A DNA stretch of 62,000 nucleotides from Takakia lepidozioides (Eukaryota > Streptophyta > Takakiopsida > Takakiales > Takakiaceae), in assembly GCA_030704615.1 (NCBI GenBank), contig CM060734.1:27296042-27358041 (forward strand), written 5' to 3'. Positions within the stretch are counted from its first letter, which is position 1. Each line of letters starts with the position of its first letter. Positions 32,692 to 43,389 of the stretch are shown one piece after another. Position numbers and translations under genes: made by a program. Under the pieces are notes generated by a model. That model had not been told where the DNA came from. It was given only the letters and a program-made list of their open reading frames with translations, and made no database searches.

Positions 32692-33362
32692 GGTGCGACC
32701 TCCAAATGGTGGTGGTCGCAGAATTTATCTTATTTTCTAATAGTTGCGACCACCAGCAAAGGGGTTGTCGCAACATTTTTTGTTTTTTAAAAATAGATGC
32801 GACCACCAGCAGGGGTGGTCGCATTTTTTTCTTTTCTTAAACAGTTGCGACCACCGCTACTGGTGGTCGCACAATTTTTATTTTATTTGTAATAGGTGCG
32901 ACCACCATCAGGGGGGTGGTCGCAACATTTTTCTATTTTTTAATATCTGCGACCACCAGCATGGGGGTGATCGCAACATTTTTTTGTTTTTTTAATAGGT
33001 GAGACCACCATCAGGGGGGTGGTCGCAACATTTTTCTATTTTTTAATATCTGCGACCACCAGCATGGGGGTGGTCGCAACATTTTTCTGTTTTTTTAATA
33101 GGTGCGACCACCAGCAAGGGGGTGGTCGCAGAATTTTATTTTATTTTTGTTTGTAAAAAATATTCTCTGTGACCACGAGCATGGGGGTGGTCGCAGCATT
33201 TTTTTTTTTAATAGGTGCGACCACCAGCATGGGGGTGGTTGCAAAAAAATTCTATTTGTTTAATAGGTGCGACCACCAGCAGGGGGGTGGTCGCAACAAT
33301 TTATTTTTATTTAAAATAATAATAATAATCTCTGTGACCACGAGCATGGGGGTGGTCGCAGC
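32692..33362. repeat. Hairpin-repeat array 3 (about 13 units)
   Basis: Thirteen units with the same TGCGACCACC/GGTGGTCGCA arms and a period near 50 bp (starts near 32692, 32744, 32797, 32845, 32896, 32946, 32998, 33050, 33102, 33168, 33216, 33266 and 33332). Units 5-6 and 7-8 form a duplicated pair. Loops vary: AGCAGG, ATCAGG, AGCATGG and CGCTACT. The array ends 100 bp before the TATA box of the hAT transposase gene. Confidence 0.9.
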
Positions 33363-33462
33363 ATTTTTTTTAAAAAAAAACATGCGACTTCCTCGTGCGA
33401 CCTGGAGCAATCGCAGCATTGGATCTGATTTGTCGAGCGTGTGAGGCTTGGAGGCTGGAGGG

Positions 33463-33469
33463 TATATAA
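33463..33469 (+). promoter_or_regulatory. TATA box of the hAT transposase gene
   Basis: TATATAA followed by GGTGG, about 320 bp before ATG 33782. The spacing from the array and to the ATG matches that at the kinase-like and RING-finger genes. Confidence 0.6.
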
Positions 33470-33781
33470 GGTGGTCCCAATGCCCCTCACTTCTTTTGTG
33501 GCAAACACTTTCGTGGCGAGTGAATGTTCTCTATTCCTTGAGCAAGAGTGTAAGCCCAAGAGGAGGGTGCGGACTTTTTGCTGTTGTGGCTTCCACCACA
33601 ACCACTGCAGCAAATTGTCGAAAAGCACAATACTACATGGTGCATTGATCCACTTGGATTGATGCCGTAGTGTTGGGCCATCGCATTCTGTTCAAACTTC
33701 TATTGTTCTTGATAAATCTACCAAGTACACTAGTGTTCTTCGTTCAACCTTAAGTCTGTGGTTAGGGTTTTGGATGTGAAG

Positions 33782-34632
33782 ATGAGGGAGGAGTGGATCC
33801 CCTGGTTCACCATAGACCCGCACAAAAAGGACGGTGTTCAATGCAATCTTTGTGCATTGAAGCTGGCGGGTCGTAAAGATCGCATGTTATATCATCTCGG
33901 CTACAGAGATGGGAAGAATGCAGAGGTTAGTTTGTGCCCAAAAGCCTCCATGTGAGTGAAAGCCCACTTTGCCCAATGTGGAGGCAATATCCCACCGTCT
34001 TTTGATGTGGCCGCGGCTTCTGAGCCAAACACTCTAGGTTCGAATCAAACTGTCCCTCAGAGTTGTACCCAGGGGGATTCTTGCGAGGCGTCTACTGTTC
34101 GTGGAGAAGCCGGTGGGTCAGGAGCAACACCCGATTGTACGCAAGCACTTGTACGGACCAGACCATTGAGGCAACAATCAATGCAAGAAGGCTTAAATTT
34201 GTCGCACATGAGGACTCTGGATAAGAAGTGGGCCCAATTTTTCTACGAGGCCAATATTCCGTTCAATGTCTCGAGGCTTCCTGCGTTTGTGGCTGCTGTC
34301 AAAGCCACGTCCGATTCCAAGTCCACATACACACCTCCAAGTTATCGCGATCTCCGCACATGATTGCTAGAAGAGGCCATGTCTGACCTCACCCAAAAGG
34401 TGAATGAAAAAGACAGGTGATTCTCTCCGGAAATATGGAAGCACTATATGTGCGGACGGTTGGAGTTCTGTTACTACTCGACCACTGTTCAATGTCATGC
34501 TGGTCTGTCCTGCGGGGGAACAATTTTTGGGATCCGTTGACACAAGCGGGGAGAGAAAAGATGCACGTTATCAAGCAGGGTTGTTGACGAGTTACATCGA
34601 TAAAATTGGAGCTGATAAAATTGTCCAAGTGC
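33782..34632 (+). pseudogene. hAT-family (BED finger, DUF659) transposase, N-terminal half
   Basis: ATG 33782 opens a BED-type zinc finger: W-I-P-W-F, then C-N-L-C (about 33845) and Y-H-L (about 33890). An in-frame TGA lies at 33953-33955, after which the same frame continues (V-K-A-H-F-A-Q-C-G-G). A DUF659 signature follows: F-F-Y-E-A-N-I-P-F-N-V, then P-P-S-Y-R-D-L-R. TGA at 34361 and a frame change lead to the next block, C-A-D-G-W-S-S-V (about 34450), F-L-G-S-V-D-T-S-G and K-I-V-Q-V (about 34610-34632). The expected T-D-N-A-S motif is missing because sequence from 34633 on is a hAT middle segment in the opposite orientation. BED fingers bind DNA; in this family they bind transposon ends, and the adjacent hairpin array is a natural candidate target (inference). 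Confidence 0.75.
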
Positions 34633-35010
34633 CTACATACGCATCCCATTGAGGGTCAATGATCACCTGCTCTAGACCCGCCCTCACAGTCACCAGTCGA
34701 TCCACCATCAAAAAGTTTGTAGCAAAGCGGGTTTCACCCGGGTTCCTAAGGCTGTATTTGGGTTCATGCTTTCTAAACAATGTCAGAGGGATGTGATGTA
34801 TACAAATGAACGTCACAACCGACTTTGCCCTTTTTACTAGTTGTTTCATCCATGATTCTTTTCCCCAATCCTCCAAAAGGAGATCAAAGATATGAGCAGC
34901 ACACCCTTGGTAATATAAATGGGGATATCGTACAATCAAAATATCGACCATATTAATCATGTTAGATGCATTGTCTGGAATTACCTTTACTGTCAGGAGT
35001 CCTTCCACCA
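34633..35010 (-). pseudogene. hAT transposase middle segment, inverted
   Basis: Reads leftward: P-D-N-A-S-N-M (about 34975), Y-P-H-L-Y-Y-Q-G-C-A-A-H, L-L-L-E-D-W-G-K, F-R-K-H-E-P-K, P-G-E-T-R-F-A-T-N-F and a final W-D-A-Y-V-G-T-W at the junction. These are the blocks that normally follow the DUF659 region, so this is the missing middle of the gene at 33782-34632, but on the other strand. Sequence from 35011 to about 35140 upstream of it (- strand) has no clear coding and may be intron; a CCAG acceptor sits just before the A-C-A-A-T coding for the N-A-S block. Confidence 0.7.
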
Positions 35011-35184
35011 ACTCCTAAGTCAGTGTAACTACTATGCAGTAGATGTTGAAGTCGTACACCTCACTGTGGAGAGGATCGTGCAGTTGTTGAAAGTAGAATG
35101 TAGTAACATGGACAACTTCTGCCACATATTCTACTATTTTTGCCCATAGAACTTGGTCTCATGAGAGGACATCTGGCATTTCAG

Positions 35185-37265
35185 AACCTCTTGCAGCGGT
35201 ACCTCCTGGACCCCATGCATTGTGAGAAGAACTTCTGCGAGAACATTCTGAAGACGATCTTTGGGGAGAAGGATACAATAAACGTACGAAATGACATGGA
35301 GATTGAAGAGATACGGTCACATCTATGGATAAGGCCTGATCCAAATAGACCTTGCAAAGTGCTCATGCCAGCAGCATCATACTTCCTGACCAAATCAGAG
35401 CAAGAGCATTTTTTGAAGACATTGGGAGCCATGAAAGTGCCAACCAGATTCTCGGGTGCTTTCCAAAAGCATGCCATAAACAAGAAATGGTCGGGGATGA
35501 AGTCACATGATCTACACGTGATGATGCAGCAGATTTTTCCAGTGTGCATTCAGGGTACGATGGCGCCGGGTCCTCGAACAGCCATAATGCGTGTAAGTCG
35601 AGTGTTTAGGAAGATTTGTGCGAAGGTGTGGGATCCGAGGGACATTACATCATTGCATGAGGATGTGGCTATGACCCTATGTTTGCTGGAGAAAGAATTC
35701 CCTCCATCTTTCTTTGACGTCATGACGCACTTGCCAGTGCATCTTGTAGAGGAGCTGCATGTGTGTGGGCCCGTAGCTAGCCATTGGATGTACCCCATGG
35801 AGAGGTACATGAAGGATCTGAAGGGGTATATACGCGACATGGCACGGCCAGAGGGGAGTATGGCGGAGGGCTACATCCGCGATGAAGCCCTGGGCTTCAT
35901 GACAAAGTATATGTCTTCATTTGATGCAACACAACGACGGGTGTGGGACGAGAACGAGGAAGAAGGAGTTGTAGGCGAGGTCCTAGAAGGTGGTGGAACA
36001 AAGCGTGCCATGAGCCCGCGCCTTCGGGATATGGCACATGATTATGTGCTGAACAACACAACAACCATGACACCATGGAGATAGTGGGTGTAAACTTACA
36101 TCCCTCCTGTGCTATTCTTAATGGTCTTTGTATGTTGGAATTACATATATATTGTCACAAGTCATTCCGGCCACTATGGGAGTAGGATCATGTACTAACA
36201 GGGTGCTTCAGACGACTACAGAGGGTATTTCGTAGTTGGTGTTGTTGCTTGCAAGTGATTATGAAGTAGGTTACATCACTACAGTGTGCTTGAAAGGACA
36301 CAATCTGCATATGGCATGCATGTACAGTACGGTGTTGGTCAGGGGGACTGAGTTGCAACTTCTATTTGGTTTCTGCCAGAAAGTACGCAGCGGAGAAGGT
36401 CCGCCTGAAAACGGAACGGAGTGCATTTGCAAAAGCATGGCGGAGGGGCGGTCGTAGGCGCAGATCCCTGGTGGAGTACCCCACAACAATGGAGGAGCTG
36501 CAGCCCTTTACAGTGTGGGTCAGATCTGCAATTGTAGTGTACACATTAGAGAACGAGGACCCAGATGAGGGCATAGTGAGTCTGTCATTCCCCCCAGGGC
36601 TGATTGCCACTTCGTACCGGTCAATGAAAGCATATGACAATCATTATAGAGTGGACGATGCCAACACCAGCCTCCTGGTGTCTTATGACAGCGGAGTGAC
36701 ATCATTTTTTGAACAAGAGAGTAGGAGCTGTGCACGAGATCGGAATCCAATTTCATGCCCTGTGCAATATGTAGGAGTCATCAAAGAGATCCTTAAACTA
36801 GACTATGGTCTTGTGAAGCCAATTCTATTCCGTTGTTCTTGGGTAAAAGCCAATATGGTAGGAGAGAATGCCACCATGAAATGGGATGAGTACGGGTTCC
36901 TCCTTACTGATTTCAGAAAAATGCTACCACAAGATGAAGAGCCATTCATCTTCCCATCGCAAGTTGAGCAAGTTTTCTTTTCAGATGACACCCATGCGCC
37001 GGGATGGAAGGTGGTTCTTCACAAGGACCCCCGAGCCAAACGAGTCGTGGCCGACGTCCATGATCTGGACCTAGGGGAGAATGCCGACCACGAGGGTCTG
37101 AGGGAACCACAAAATCTACCAGATACGGCCGAACCAGTCTCTTTGGAAGGAGCAGTTACCTTTAATGAGGAAGACATTCCAGGGTTGGTAATTACCGCAA
37201 GGCAAATTGCAGATGTGGGCAGTGAAGGGGAAGATTCTTTGGATACAGATAGTGAGCCCAGCTGA
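35185..37265 (+). pseudogene. CACTA (En/Spm) TNP2 transposase, C-terminal half
   Basis: After an acceptor ending at 35184 (CATTTCAG, phase 0) the frame reads N-L-L-Q-R-Y-L-L-D-P-M-H-C-E-K-N, the standard continuation of TNP2 after D-L-P-Y-W-K. A DUF4218 region follows with H-L-P-V-H-L-V-E-E-L, C-G-P-V-A-S and M-Y-P-M-E-R-Y-M-K (about 35715-35820) to about 36080. An intron of about 280 bp is likely, with an acceptor at 36377 (CTGCCAG). The last part (36378-37265) is a DUF4216 domain: D-D-A-N-T-S-L-L-V-S-Y-D-S-G-V, C-S-W-V-K, T-M-K-W-D-E-Y-G-F and G-W-K-V-V-L-H, then an acidic tail. No stop or frameshift was seen in this half. It lacks its N-terminal half and promoter, so it is not functional as it stands; the matching half is at 14281-15950 (-). 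Confidence 0.85.
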
Positions 37266-37269
37266 ATCT

Positions 37270-38320
37270 CAGTGTCCATTAAGCTGGCAGCTCATAGACG
37301 AGAGCTGTGCTAAGGACTCTTACTGTCCTTAGAACCCATTTTGTACAGTCCTGCAAGCACGCAAGGGCGAGACAGTTAATAGTATCGATAATGTCCCGGA
37401 ATGTGGTCCATACTGTCTTGTGAACAAACCTATATTTACAGATGATTGTAGTTCAGAACCAAAGGGCATATCCTTCAGCCTTGACGTCTTTGCGATCTTC
37501 TTCTGTGACGCCTTCTTCATAACTTGAGAAATGGAAAAGCAGCTACACCTCAAATTATTGCAAGGCCACTCAATGGCACTAAGAACGTTTCGAGCATGCT
37601 GTCAGAAAACTAGACGGGCAAAAACCAATTCAGCAGCCTCACCTTGCGTGGATACTTGGGAATTGATACCAGAAGGGCATGCTTGTATGCGCGCTCCATC
37701 GTGCCTCCATCCAGCACATTCTGTAAATGTTGAATGACCAAGACCCCGATGTTACACCCTTCTGAGAAGCCACTACGCGCGCTCACAGTATACGAAGGCC
37801 TTGCCGTGTCAGGATTCGCATTCACACGTCCCGCCATGTCCGACGAAGCACTTGCATCCCTGTCTCTGCCAGGTGGAGGCAGCACGTATTAAAATATCTA
37901 TTCCCCCAATGCCACATTTGGTTTACCTCTTTTTGTGAAAGCCACGTCAGCAAATGTGCTGCCGAATCATGGGTGCAATGAATGCGCAATGGTTCATGGA
38001 GTCGTTGAGTCGACTACATATTCACTTTAATGAATAAATATCTTTATTCCATTAATCGAATTAGGAAAGGAAATTTGTAGTCGCATGTGCAGTAATTACA
38101 ACCACTTGTAATTTTGGCTTTTTCAAATTTTATGTATTTATGCAATTCGTAAAATAGCCCGGAATTCTGCTACGACTCCGGAGTCGTTGACCCCACTTCT
38201 GTCCGCCGTCTGAAATGCCCCCATGGGCCCACATTGTCTGTTTCGACTCTCCAGTAGTCCCGTTTACTACCAAGTGGTTCCCGGAGTGATCGCGGACATG
38301 CAGTCGATTCGGAAAAGACA
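37270..38320. other. No confident gene
   Basis: Two - strand open frames (37553-37329 and 37885-37610) look mildly protein-like. The second has a block reading H-L-Q-N-V-L-D-G-G-T and P-K-Y-P-R-K-V-R, which could be an exon, but I cannot name it. From 37890 to 38320 the sequence is A/T-rich with no signal recognised. Confidence 0.3.
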
Positions 38321-38323
38321 CGA

Positions 38324-39272
38324 ATGCTTCTAGTGGAGTCTTTGGCACACTATTACCAGATCATGCGCATTTGGTTGCTAGTGGCAACTCGGACTAAGGT
38401 TCTTCCGAACAACCGACCCATTGAGAATCATCATTTTGCAAGGTACTGGTCAGACACCATGTTGAAGGAATTAATTGCCTTCCAGGTCGTTCATGGGTAC
38501 ATTTACACCAAGACCAATGAGGTATCTAGTTTGGTCATGGGTTGTGGATTATACTATGCTGCTTGTTTCATTGCACGTTATCACATTGAGCAGCAGAAGA
38601 TGCAGTCAAGATTTCTGAGTTATTCCACTGGGGATCATTGGGTCTTACCTTCAGTTCCACCCCATATGTATCTGTATGATGTGAAAGTCATGTTGCAGAA
38701 GGATTCCCAACTTCGTTCATGGTTTAATTTAGCTTGGAACAACTTGGCCAAAGAAAAATTGGGCCTTGACGATATTTTTTATAAGGGGCATGAAGCCTGG
38801 AAATACTTACACTGTTCCAAGGTCATTGGCACACCTCTCACTTATACGGACAAGGAACTCAGGGAGTACACTAATTTTGCTCAAGCGATTGATGCAAGTA
38901 GTACAGTTTAAGCTTCCAGACATGGTGGGCCAACACTGGATGCCACACAGGATTCCTGAGAAGCCACTTAAGGTTCGGGCACCGAAAGACCACATGGGGG
39001 AAGATGATTCTGATACAACTGGTTCTATGGAAGACACTTTTGACATGGCCGAGGACTATGCACTACAGATGGCAGAGAAGAAACGACGGGGATCTCCTAT
39101 GCCTGAGAGGTTACCTCGTTATCAACCAAAGGAGGGACAAACATTTCCATTTGGTGATCAGTCATCTCCATCAGCCAGTGACAGGGCTCAGGCTCGCACA
39201 CAGAGCCCTCCAAGGGACTCTCACCGACAGAAGGGCGCTCGCTCACACAGGTTTGCTGATCCTAAACAGTAA
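38324..39272 (+). pseudogene. Last ORF of an unidentified LTR-type element
   Basis: ATG 38324 opens about 195 codons with an aromatic-rich globular region (Y-W-S-D-T-M-L-K-E-L, G-C-G-L-Y-Y-A-A-C). The frame changes near 38890 and continues to a stop at about 39271, with an acidic stretch and a basic, Arg/Ser/Pro-rich C-terminus. It is followed by a purine tract GAGAGGGGGAGGGG (39294-39307) and TGTTAG (39311), the usual polypurine tract and LTR start. I see no polymerase motifs. It may be an extra ORF at the 3' end of an LTR element, or a gag-like protein of a non-autonomous one. Confidence 0.45.
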
Positions 39273-39310
39273 ACCGTGAGGACACGGCTTTTTGAGAGGG
39301 GGAGGGGTAA

Positions 39311-40150
39311 TGTTAGAGGGCTGTCTGGGACTTAGACAGTTTTACGAGTTTTGTGGGGTACCCTTAATTTTTGCGCAGACTTACGGATGGTAGACTTAGA
39401 CCAACAGAGGCCTTAGGGGTGACAGGCACAGGCTTTAGGGGTGGTAGACAGGCTTACACACTCCGTCACAGGCTTACACAGTCGTACACAGCCTATCACA
39501 GTCTATCACAGCCTGACACAGCTTGTCACAGCCCGACACAGCTTCACACAGCCAGTCACAGTCCGACACAGCCAGTCACAGCTCGGCACAGTCACAGCCC
39601 GACACAGCTTGGCATAGCCCGTCACAACGTACGTAGGGAACGGTTATTATTGGCAGGGAATGACTGTGTGGGAACAACATCTGTAGAGGGAACGTGCTTA
39701 CTTCTTGGGTGACAGTTAGTTAGTTAGGCGGTTAGAACAGCTTGCAGATAAATTAGGCAGAGTAGCAACAAAGAGGACACTTCTGAAGGGAGCACTTCTT
39801 GGTCAGGAGTAGAGGCCTTCAGGGAGAGAGAACGATCAGGAGCTGAGGAAGGAAGAGCGCGGTGGAGGAGGAGACACGATCTATTGGTGCTTGATTCATG
39901 CGAGCTGTAGAGATATACTATAGAGCAGACTAGGTACACCATGGCTTCGGCCTGATATTTGATAAAACTTAATTTGATACATATTTGATACACTCACACT
40001 GTGTAGAGAGACCAGAGTGAAGCTATAGAATGAATGGATGAGTGATTGGAACCTGATAGATTGCTGAAGCAATCTGATGCTTAAATATAAACAGTAAGGT
40101 AATTTGCTGACATGAAGGCAAGAAGGAATACAAACATGAAGCACTTCCAT
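39311..40150 (+). repeat. Presumed 3' LTR with a CACAG minisatellite
   Basis: Begins TGTTAG right after the purine tract. It contains the minisatellite at 39465-39625. The right end was not located: there is no second copy in the window to align to, and 40150 is a rough guess. 40150-40840 has no recognised gene. Confidence 0.4.
39465..39625. repeat. CACAG minisatellite, about 10-bp period, long copy
   Basis: Some 15 units of the type TCACAGCCCG / ACACAGCTT / TCACAGTC follow one another with small length changes. The same unit appears at 1873-1928. Confidence 0.7.
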
Positions 40151-40841
40151 GATACACTAGCTGTAGGTCATGACTGATTGTTCTGAGCGGGCTGAGTGCT
40201 TAGAGATATCCAACTCTTCTATCTTGGAGTTCCCACCTCGGATAGCGAAGGGATGGGTGAGTAAAAGCCGTTCGACATATGCATCCACGTATGTTGTACT
40301 GCCTATCCTGCGATTTGCATTTCACCGTCACCGGCGCAATGCAGTGATTTTGGTATAAAGCTTGGTGTCGGCAATCGTAATGTGTTGCGTACCTTCGTGC
40401 GAGGTGTCCCCCTGAGTGTCAGTGTTTGTGTTGTGCTCTTTTGGCACAACACAAACAAATTTGATTCGGGGTTTCCTGTTTATTGGACTCCAGGGGTCGT
40501 TGCCATCTTTCCATAATTGATGGTTTCAAATCCTGTGCAGGGTTTGCTTTTCATCCAAACACAATACGGCTTCTTGTGGCTTCTTGTCTTTGAAGACAAT
40601 TTTTCTAGTTGGTGTCTCTCAGTGTGGCTGACTGGGGAGTTCGGTGCAGACTTTTGCCGTGCATGTCATTCTTACAGAAGATTGTAAACCCCAAAATCCA
40701 TTGCATACATCGCCCGCAATCATTGGGACTGTGCTACCCTTATTCACCTCAGTTCGTTTGGGGTGGATCCCCTCTCGAGAATTACGGGCTATCATTTCGG
40801 GGACCCTTTGTGGATCGCAACTTTGGCTCAGTGTAGGAAAA

Positions 40842-43086
40842 CATGTCGAGGGAGGGAGACAGACTCGCTCGATATAAGGGACATGCTCGTATCTGGAGGG
40901 CGTCTAGACATCCCTCTGTGCCGGATGATATCTATGCCTGTTGTGCGTCCACCTCTTTCCCATGACATAACAAAATTGGAGCACATACCGGGTCCTTGGA
41001 AAAGAGAGAAGACAATCAGCAGGATCAGTAGCTACCCCTGGCACTGCAGCATCGGTCGTGCAGCAGAAGGGCACAGTTTATGTGAAACAAGAGGTGAGCA
41101 CATCCACTACATTCGTGACTATTTCAGATTCGTCCTCGGAGGATGTTTTTGAGATTCCTCCGCCAGTCCAGACTCCATTCTTGGATGATGACGAATTGCA
41201 GGAGATAACAAGTGTCATTCCGAAATTGAAAGCCCTCAGAGGGGTGCTTGGGTGCAAGAACGAGCTGCGTTTTGTTGATTGGGAGTCCTTTTGGGTGCAG
41301 CGGATTCAATATGTGCCAGCAGAGTTTGACGGGGACATTTTGTTTGAGCTCAACCCTCCCACGTCTTCTAGTGGACTTGTTGGGCTTCTGCAGGGCATGG
41401 ACAAGAAACATGACGGACACCCTTGGTGCAGGACAAAAATATCGAACATCCACAATGACATTGGATTGAAATTTCAAAGGTCGGTTTGCGTTGGACATTG
41501 CAAGTGCCTGAATACTTCTTGCCCTCGCCTGAGAAACAGCTCTAAACCAAACGAAAGTGAGTGGGAAGGGGTGCCCCTGAATCCTTTCACACCAGGGCTT
41601 GCCCCTCCCAAGACCAATACTTTTGTGTACATGTTCTGCAAACTTGCCCCGTCTTGTGTTTCTGTGTGTCACACTCGTATGTACCAGGTGGCACACCGGT
41701 GCAAGACAATGACTCGTGCTTGCATTCATATGGGTACACACAAGCATCGTGTGTCGAAGGGAAGTTGTAGGGATAGCGTAGACATCGCTAGAAATCTTCT
41801 GAAGCAGGAGTTCCACAATGCCCCTTGTGCAATACCTTCTGCTATAGCGCTTGCAGCTAGCAAGGCATTCATGGACAAACACATACTGGGTGAAGGGGAT
41901 GCGACACAACCAATGCCTGGATGCAGATTCGCTTGATGCAGTGATGGACCATTTCTCCGTGTTGAGCTCTCCCAATATTTGAAACCAGGTGAATGCACTC
42001 AGAATGGGCACAGGTAGTGCTGGATTCATGGACAACATTATGGACCTCAAACGGAGGAGTCACTATGAATTCATTCAAAACAGTATCTTCCCTGGCCAGG
42101 GCTCGTCCAAGGTGTATTTGTTCAAGATGTCCACAGTGGGCGAAGGCAGTGGTGTGAGCATTGTCCGCCGAATGCAACCTGGAGGAGATTTGGCAAAATG
42201 TTGGTTAATGTTTGATCACTGCAAACGGGTGAAGGGTTGGACAACCATGGCGTGCCATGTGTGCGATCCAGTGTACCAGCGTGTGCTCTCCATAACAATT
42301 TGTGATATGCAGTCGGAGGACACTGAATCCCAAATGCTCATGTGGAATTCTCCCCTGGCCGTCATGCAGCGCAATGGAATGCAGAACACAAATTTTGCGG
42401 GGTTCATGGCTGATAGTGCACAGGCAAATTTTAATGCAGTGCGACGCGTCTTTGGTTCGGGGGATCCTAAGGTCCCAATGGAAAATAGGGAGCGCACATG
42501 CCTCTTCCATTGGAGTCAATCTCTGACACGTCATACAAAGCGCTGCATTCGACCTGACCTTCAGTTGGAGCACAGAAGGCTCTGCCTCAAATACAAAAAT
42601 GCCACCTTCACAGATGTGCCACATGCTCTGGCAATGCCTCCACCCGGTGCCGACTCCTACCCAACAAAAAGAGATGGAAAAACAGTGCGCCGTGTCGCTT
42701 CGGGTGCAGATCACGACTGCAAGATGGAATCGGCTAGAATTTTGCAGGCTCGGGTGACTTGTATCACCAAAGTCCCGGCCCCGGGGTATGGACAGATTTA
42801 CACAGTGTTGTCTACTGGCTCAGTTCTTCATGGCAAAGAATATCAGGTTACCATGGGGAATTTCCCTGCGTGCACTTGTCCGGATTTTGTAACGATGCGT
42901 GAGGGCGCTCTCGGCATGAGAGGGAAGTGGGTCCCCTGTAAGCATCAATATTACATATACCTTATAATTATGTGTTGCGATGGTAAGAGAGACCAATTCA
43001 TTCACCAAGCCACACTAGGCTATGAAGAAGTCATCACTCTTCTGCAGCGGGACACCTGCCGTGGGGCTCCGCCGGATTCTCTTTGA
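40842..43086 (+). CDS. MULE-like transposase-derived protein with SWIM zinc finger
   Basis: Two long open segments in different frames, 41058-41934 and 41983-43086. The first has a Ser/Glu/Asp acidic patch (S-D-S-S-S-E-D, about 41125), then Cys/His clusters (G-H-C-K-C-L-N-T-S-C, about 41500; C-x-T-M-T-R-A-C-I-H-M-G-T-H-K-H, about 41700-41740). The second has the transposase core with F-M-A-D-S-A-Q-A-N and R-R-V-F, then a C-T-C ... C-K-H SWIM finger (about 42875-42950), typical of MULE and FAR1-type proteins. The frame switch lies near 41935-41990; an AAACCAG acceptor at 41988 suggests an intron, but I could not fix its donor. Upstream ATG 40845 is a possible start with a short exon. AATAAA follows at 43232. 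Compared with the copy at 1-900, the part between core and SWIM differs. SWIM proteins bind DNA or protein. It may be an active or domesticated transposase; no definite lesion is visible besides the unresolved frame switch. Confidence 0.6.
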
Positions 43087-43231
43087 ACAGAAACGAGCCA
43101 TGCCCACTTCCCGTGCTGGTTTCCAGCTTATCGTGTGGAGTCTTTGCATGTAGGACAAACACATACATTTCGTTCGCGGAACCAGGGCAATTGCACATGC
43201 CATTCATTGTAGGCATCTTTCTGTGAATTGA

Positions 43232-43237
43232 AATAAA
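43232..43237 (+). terminator. Polyadenylation signal AATAAA
   Basis: AATAAA lies 146 bp after the stop of the MULE/SWIM gene and is followed by GTGTGACG, a G/T-rich context. Confidence 0.4.
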
Positions 43238-43389
43238 GTGTGACGATCATTCTGAGCTCAAATTTGCCATATGTTCATATTCCTCTTTTTGTGCAGACAT
43301 TGCAGACATGGTGCATGGTGGCCCCTTTGTTTTGTCCACGTTTGTCCACGGTAATAGGCCCTCTTCCTGCAATCCTCGCCTATAGGGCT

